Assembly: GCA_016647705.1 (NCBI GenBank) | Contig: CM028336.1 | Span: forward strand, 11,540,880-11,604,879 | Direction of reading: 5' to 3' | Source: Eucommia ulmoides | Lineage: Eukaryota; Streptophyta; Magnoliopsida; Garryales; Eucommiaceae | Length of the DNA: 64,000 bases | Shown here: piece by piece, positions 58,187-64,000 of the stretch | Numbering within the stretch: position 1 is the first letter of the stretch | How the letters are laid out: each line of letters opens with the position of its first letter | Translations under genes and position numbers: made by a program | The notes under the pieces: model-generated | Database searches by the model: none | What the model saw: the letters and a program-made list of their open reading frames with translations, nothing else | What the model was told of the DNA's origin: nothing

Positions 58187-60045
58187 GAATCTCCTAACAT
58201 GGTGTTATAGTTGAGGTTATGGGAATTTCTCCCTCTTCTCTCATAGTGAAATTTTTTGTGTTGACCAAAATTGCATATTTCTCATCATTCTATCGAAACC
58301 AAATCTTTCCTACAAATCGAGGATTGCATGTTTAATTTTTGTTCACATCAATTACTGGAAAGTACTCAAACTAGAGCTATCCACTCTATATCATATAGTT
58401 TTCTCCTAGTAGATGAAAATGGAGTTGGTGAAAAATAACACTACAACATTTGAAAATTTTGTTAAAAAACAGAAGTCGACAAGTGGCGTTTGGGAAACAT
58501 ATATGCAAAAACATTGAAAAACTATCAAAAGATAGAACCATTAAAATTTGTATCCCCTAATTCCTACTAAACTATAAAGAATATAATATATAAAAGGAGC
58601 GATTGATGTCTTAAGTTAATATAACTCTTTTTTTAAAAAAAAAATTCTATGTTAAAATAATACCAAAAAAATCTGTGATGTTTTGAAACACTTTTACCTT
58701 TATTTTTTAAGATAATATCAAAATTAATCACAGCAATGCTTGTAATAAGAATGGAAAATTAAGTGCAAATAGTTCGCATAGAAAAGTGAGCAATTCATAG
58801 AGAACTCCTATTTTTATGATTTGTATAAGTTTTAATCCTGTTAGTTCTAAAATTTAATTTACAGTCCTATAATCTTAAAATGCCTAAACATAATCATGTG
58901 TAAATACCAATCAAACTATCACTAATTTTTAATTTATCATGGAGAAAAAATAAGGATAATTGGTGATTAGTCCTAAATAGAGGAGTGTAATATGTTAATA
59001 CTTGTTACATCTAACAAATATTTTACACACAAGTTAAATATACACAAGTTAAATATATGTAACTATAAGAACGCAGCGCGTGTATTAGGCCTTCTGCTTT
59101 TTTCTAATGCGCGGGACTAAATCAAAAGTTGCAAGTTGTAATTACGTATGAGAGTTTTTAAAAATTAAGAGTAAAATAAGGAACTTGCCCCATAAACACC
59201 CTAAAAATTAACTATTAAAATCAATAAAAGCACTACTTAATATTCAAAAAATAAGAAGTATAATTAACTAACCCTAGAAAATTTATTACCTAAAGAAAAT
59301 GTTATTTAACTTTTTAAAACCAATACCTTTTGGCCAGAGACAAAAAATAAAATAAAATAAAATAAAAAAATTAATTTTACTTTGAAGCTTAAATTATAGG
59401 TTGATGTTCAAGTAATTGACAAATCAATAGCGAAATCGGCAAATCAACAAACGAAATCAAGTGCCAAAACAATAGGCAAAAGAATTATTCAAAACATACC
59501 GATTCATTTCACATAGTAGGCATTAGGCAAGGTACCTGCTCCAGCCATCTCCAATACTGCCATAACCGGTGGTTCAAGACCATGATTGGGCTCATGCATG
59601 GAGTGATGGAGTTTTTCTCCACAAAGACTAAGAAAGGATAAGAAGAAAGACACATATGAATGAAAGCAACAGTTGGATACCAGGGTTTGATAGAGGGACG
59701 GAAAATGGAAGATCAACTGAAACCCTAACCCATAAAGACTATACATATGAGAAACAAAACATCATTTTGACATTTCAAACAGGTCGGGTTGAACCCAATA
59801 AATAGCATCTCAACCCACCATCCAACCAAGAAATATCAGGTTGGTGTAATATATACCTGCGCAATGCGTGGATCCATGCTGGACAACCAATTAATGGGGG
59901 GGCGTGTTGGACGATTTTTTCTCACCCTACTTAGCATATTTGAATTTTTGAATTAGCAAATTATAGAATTTGCATTCAAGGGAGAAAAAAACTGAGAATA
60001 CACAACTAGGGTTTAATAGGCGTCATTTCACATGCGCTACATGCA
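58187..60045. other. AT-rich intergenic DNA
   Basis: No recognised gene. A minus-strand frame at 59,504-59,746 ends MHEPNHGLEPPVMAVLEMAG, just before a possible GTACCT donor. It could be a first exon but no partner exon was found. Confidence 0.35.
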
Positions 60046-60256
60046 GGGACGGAGCCACCTTCCACCTTGGGAGGCTCAAGCCCCTCCCCAAATTTTGAAT
60101 TTTTTTATTTTTACCTTGAAAAAAGAAAAATCAATTAAAACCCTTAGGATTTCATAAAAATTTCCCTGATTTATATAAATATCTAATAAACATGTTAAAA
60201 AAAAAAAAATAGTTCCGCTCGCCCTCTAATCTATTTTCTAGATCTGTCGCTGGTGG
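60046..60256. mobile_element. Possible hAT-type MITE
   Basis: CAGGGACGGAGCCACC is a widespread plant hAT-like end. The right side CTAGATCTGTCGCTG is a partly matching inverted end. No 8-bp duplication is visible. Confidence 0.4.
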
Positions 60257-60751
60257 CCTTTTATGTTCAAATTTTAATCCCATTTGATCAAATTAAAACA
60301 AAAGTGAAACTTCACAATATACATGTTACTTTGTAAACTATAAGGATAATTAAACACATCTCCCAAACCCGCCCTTTCAACAATGAACATCCCCCCCCCC
60401 AACCCACCACCACAACAAGATGAAGCAACCGAACTACACGTCAAATGTTTTCTTTGGGACCAACTCTCACTTCAGTAACGACCTTATGGTTTGTTTGGTT
60501 TGTAATTCAAAAACATCGTGATGGCAATCTGGAAACAACTTAAATGAATAAGAACACAACAATCCTAGCCACAGCCAAAACACCGTATAAGTACTACTAT
60601 TATGAGAAGACTAAAACATGGATTGTAGTATAAAGAACATAGGATTATCGAAGACTATTGTACATTGAAAATTCGGTAAAGCGCATAGAATCACAGTATC
60701 CAACTTCTTGAAAAATATGATCTATATTTCAACAATAAATAAACCTTTGAA

Positions 60752-62008
60752 TTACTTGCGCTTTGGTTGGAATTGAATTCCGGAGTGAAATCCTTCTGTA
60801 TATGCTGTATTCTTGTATATCGTCTGCAATGAAGAAAAACCATACCATATGTTGCTATTAACAACTCAATTTCAAACTGCAAAAATATTGAAATAAAAAC
60901 GAGAGAGAGAGGGGGAGGGTCATAATATAGTTATTTTGTTTTATGAAAATAGTTTTTTTTGTTTATGAAAACAAAGTTTCATAATATAGTTTTTCACGAA
61001 GGAAAAAAAGTTTTATTGGTATTGTTTGGCTAGTGATTTTGTTTCAGTTTTTTGTTTTCATTCCCATAAATCTTGGAACAGAAACAGATCAATAGGCACA
61101 AAAGATAGGATTTGTTCTGTTGAAGTTTTTCAGAACAAAAAGACAAGAAAAAAATAAATATTGGATAAATCTCACTTCGCACCCTTAAAGTTTAGTTATA
61201 GTTTCAGTTTGCTTTCTGATTTTTTAACCATCATATATTGCACCCTCATATTTTACTTGTGTCAAGTTAACCCAGTCGTACAATTTCGGTGACTTATGTC
61301 ACCGGAGTTAGTCAAGAACCTTGTATAGGACGGGCAAGTAATAAATAAACCAACATTGCACTTTGCACCCCTGAATTTGGGCTGAACCCATAGTTTATCT
61401 ACATCATTTTCCACGAGGATATATGTTTTGTTGGCAGCGTTTGGTTTAGTGTTTATGTTTCAATTTTTTTATTTTCTTTAATTGGAACAGAAACAGATTA
61501 TAGGCAAAAAAATATAGTTTTTTGTCCTGTTCCGACTTCCGAGACTTGCAAAACAAATTTCAGTGATTGAACAGAAACAAATTTTTTTATTCCTGTTTTC
61601 CAATTTTAGTTGGAATATTTCTGGGGGGATAAAAACTGAAGCAGAAACACTAACCAAACACCATTAGGTTTTAAGAGGGCACCAAAATGCTTACAGCCAA
61701 GTTTTTCAAATCCAAGCTAAGCTGCTTTTTGATGCTTGTTGATAAAAAGGCACCGAGTTGTTCTCCATGTAGCTTTATGTTCTCCTCTTTGATCTGCAAA
61801 ACATAACTTCTCAGGCCAAAATCAGAAAATGCATATAAAAAATGTGATGAAAAGCATAAGAATTGACTTGCCTCTGAAAGGACTAAAGCTGATGTCTTTT
61901 CTAAGATTTCATCAACAAATTTCTCAGGATCCGTAAAGCAGTTTGACAGGTTTACAGAACTTGTAGATTTCTCCTTTTTTGCATCACCAAGTGGCTTAAC
62001 AACTTTGG
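60752..62008 (-). CDS. 3' exons of an unrecognised plant gene
   Basis: Minus-strand exons: 61,872-62,008; 61,695-61,793; 60,752-60,823 (terminal, TAA at 60,752-60,754). Acceptors are TTTGGCAG, GTTTTGCAG and TTCATTGCAG. The donor after 61,872 is GC (AGAG/GCAAGT), and the one after 61,695 is GTAAGC. The joined frame includes KVVKPLGDAKKEK, FTDPEKFVDEILEKTSALV, IKEENIKLHGEQLGAFLSTS and a basic end GFHSGIQFQPKRK. The middle is probably a coiled coil. I do not recognise the family. The 5' exons must lie right of 62,008, probably beyond the window. Confidence 0.6.
61165..61405. mobile_element. Short element related to 53,900-54,260
   Basis: Shares with that copy the ACAATTTCGGTGACTTATGT phrase followed by CACCGGA, and TTGCAC(C/T)-type arms. 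It lies in an intron of the minus-strand gene. Ends are not resolved. Confidence 0.4.
61432..61662. mobile_element. PIF/Harbinger-like MITE in an intron of the minus-strand gene
   Basis: GGCAGCGTTTGGTTTAGTG pairs with CACTAACCAAACACC over about 25 bp, including GTTTATGTTTC and its near complement. The duplication is unclear. It ends about 33 bp from the exon at 61,695. Confidence 0.6.
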
Positions 62009-64000
62009 CTGCCAAAGAATAGGGAAATGTTATAAGAAAAGAATAAGAAACAATTTTTTTTTGTGTTTTTGTTCCAAGTTTTCTGGGAACAGAGGAAAAA
62101 TGGAAAAAATACATTACAATGGTCATTTTTACTCGATCAGAGCATTTTAGCCAGAGGAGTTTTCAGTTTTTCCCAAAAAAAATTCTGATCACTGTTGTAA
62201 AAGGAGAGGGCGCGAGGCGGGGCATAAGTGGCATAAATGCTCCGAGGCATGGAGCGTATGCCTGATGAAATATGATTTTCTAAATATATATAATAATTAG
62301 ATAATACCTACAGATAATAGAAAAAGAATGGTTGGAAAAAGTGTAAGATGGCAAAAAAAATGGCCTAACTTTTTGCCACTATTCTCAAAATTAAATTTAT
62401 TAAACACTTAAAATTGAATTAATTAGGTTTAGTACATTAAAAAGGTTTGATAACACAATTTGCAACCACTTAATAAAAAGCACCTCTTAATTTTATTTTA
62501 TTTTGTTTTTAAAAAAGTCCCAAATTTAACCTCTTGTTTTAATTTTTTTTCTTTTTTTTTTTTTTTTTTTTTGGTACAAGTCTTGTAACATTACTAAAAG
62601 ACTATTCATTTAAAAATATATATATATACATATTTGAACATCCCAAAAGTACCCCCAATTAGTATTTGACATAAATTTTATACCGCAAAAAAAATCCTCT
62701 TGATTAGCATTCAAATTTTATTCTCTACGTTTTACAATCGAAGTTGCATTTATTTGAATTACTTAAATACCCCTACTAAAATGAAATTGTTCAATTAATA
62801 TTCACAAACATTACTTAATGCACTTGTAACTTAAAAAAAAATGAAAATTAATAACTAAAACCCAATTGTCAGCTTTAAATTAATTCAATTACAATTTTTT
62901 TAGAAGCGATAGTCTAGTTTATAACAATTCACTTTCCACTAGAAATACCTCGAATACACCAAAGTTCGAATTCCCCACCCCTCACAAGGGAGTGGTTACA
63001 TGACCGCCGGGCCAAAACCACTTGGTTATTCAATTGAAATTTTAAATGATAACTAAAATAACCTTAAGTTGAATTCAAATATTTCAACATAGCTAAAGTA
63101 ATATTTTACAAACTTACAAGAAATTAAGAGAAAATCAATTAATCTATTAAAAGTACCTTCGAATCCAATTTTTTATATATTATTTTTGAGAAAAATTAAA
63201 TTATCATTTGCAAGTTTATGCTTGAATGTTTAACTACATATATTTTTCTATTAAAAAAAAGTTCAACAAAAAATATAAGTCTCACAACAACAACAAAGCC
63301 GTTGTCTCACAATTTCAATGGAAAGTAGTGAGGAATATAATTGCCAAAATTTAAAAAAATCAGTCTTCAACATGCAATATTTATCAATCAGTTTATTCGA
63401 TTCAGTGCTTATTTTTCAGTGCATAACCAAACAGATTTTGACTCATCATTTTCAGCACACAAAAATTCGGCATTCAGTTTTAGTTTTCAGTTTTAACAAA
63501 AATCATCGAACATATATTAAAAAATTATGCCAAGTCACTAACAAAGAACAATGGAAACTTATATAAGATAATAGAATATAAATAAGTAAAGATGCAAGTT
63601 CAATCCTTATCAGAGATATCTATTTAATCACTCAATGAGAAGATGAGAGAAGTAGGCGTTGACTAGATTTTAGGATTATTTTCTAAAAATAACCCGAGTT
63701 ACTTTAAAAGATTAATTAATTCCATGTCCTATTTTACACTACATTTCTAATTTTCATAATTAATTTGTAGTCCCATTGGCCGCCGTCGACGGAACCTTTC
63801 AGTTGCCGCCTTCCGTCATCACCACCGTGCTGCCACCACCCACTTTAGCTACAGCGTTTGCAATTAAAAAATTTCTCAGTAATTTTAGTTACTATGAACT
63901 ACACTTTTTAGTTATAATTGACCATATGACTACAACTTATGTTAAAAAATGTGATACAATTGTAAAGTTAGTTAAAAACGGGACAGTAAATGCTAATGTT
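62009..64000. other. AT-rich intron or intergenic DNA to the window end
   Basis: No exon could be supported. A short GC-rich patch (63,772-63,836, GCCGCCGTCGACGG and CACCACCGTGCTGCC) stands out but has no clear frame. T-rich runs lie at 62,548-62,572. Confidence 0.4.

Noticed and set aside
62150-63760. Search for upstream exons of the minus-strand gene
   Set aside because: Candidate blocks lacked both a coding pattern and paired splice signals, so none is reported.

Overview
The window is nuclear DNA of a flowering plant, probably a eudicot. It has split genes with short exons and AT-rich introns, LTR retrotransposons of plant-specific Ty3/gypsy lineages, PIF/Harbinger, hAT and Mutator-type elements, and many AT, CT and GT microsatellites. 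I see no bacterial or organellar gene arrangement and cannot name the species from sequence alone.

Positions 1 to about 35,000 are a nested retrotransposon block. Two decayed Tat-lineage elements lie on the minus strand, each with an antisense coiled-coil ORF on the plus strand. Element B covers 1 to 22,172 and its 5' LTR is 20,982-22,172. Element C covers 22,173 to about 34,500. B is split at TTACC by a chromovirus, element A (2,036-14,885, minus). A has a 2.7-kb 5' LTR, a 13-base initiator-Met-type primer site and gag to chromodomain remains. Its 3' LTR holds an Athila-like fragment (about 2,130-6,490, plus strand): an env-like ORF, two polypurine tracts and a 3' LTR. C is split inside its reverse transcriptase by an Athila-type solo LTR (27,693-31,041). 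That LTR is itself split by a chromovirus solo LTR (28,310-30,239) with a perfect GCTAG duplication.

Positions 35,000 to 37,100 hold nested DNA transposons: a hAT-like element, then a PIF/Harbinger MITE inside another PIF/Harbinger MITE. The inner one carries a GC-rich minisatellite.

Positions 37,400 to 44,430 hold the first host gene, an eight-exon RRS1 homologue (60S ribosome assembly). Its introns are loaded with MITEs, and intron 1 carries a TRIM retrotransposon with three LTRs of exactly 115 bp.

Positions 44,430 to 64,000 are mostly intergenic, with Mutator-like elements (46,891-48,320 with an apparent inner one; 56,761-58,177 with near-perfect 9-bp target duplications), tandem repeats and microsatellites. 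Two more host loci lie here: an intronless RING-H2 ubiquitin ligase with an N-terminal zinc ribbon (54,496-55,452, plus), and the 3' exons of an unrecognised minus-strand gene (60,752-62,008).

No multi-gene pathway is encoded. The transposon genes are broken by stops and frameshifts; the two recognised host genes look intact. The most unusual material is structural: the three-LTR TRIM, paired palindromes in the Athila-type LTRs, one deletion that can explain the A/Athila chimera, and different tandem amplifications in the same region of related chromovirus LTRs.
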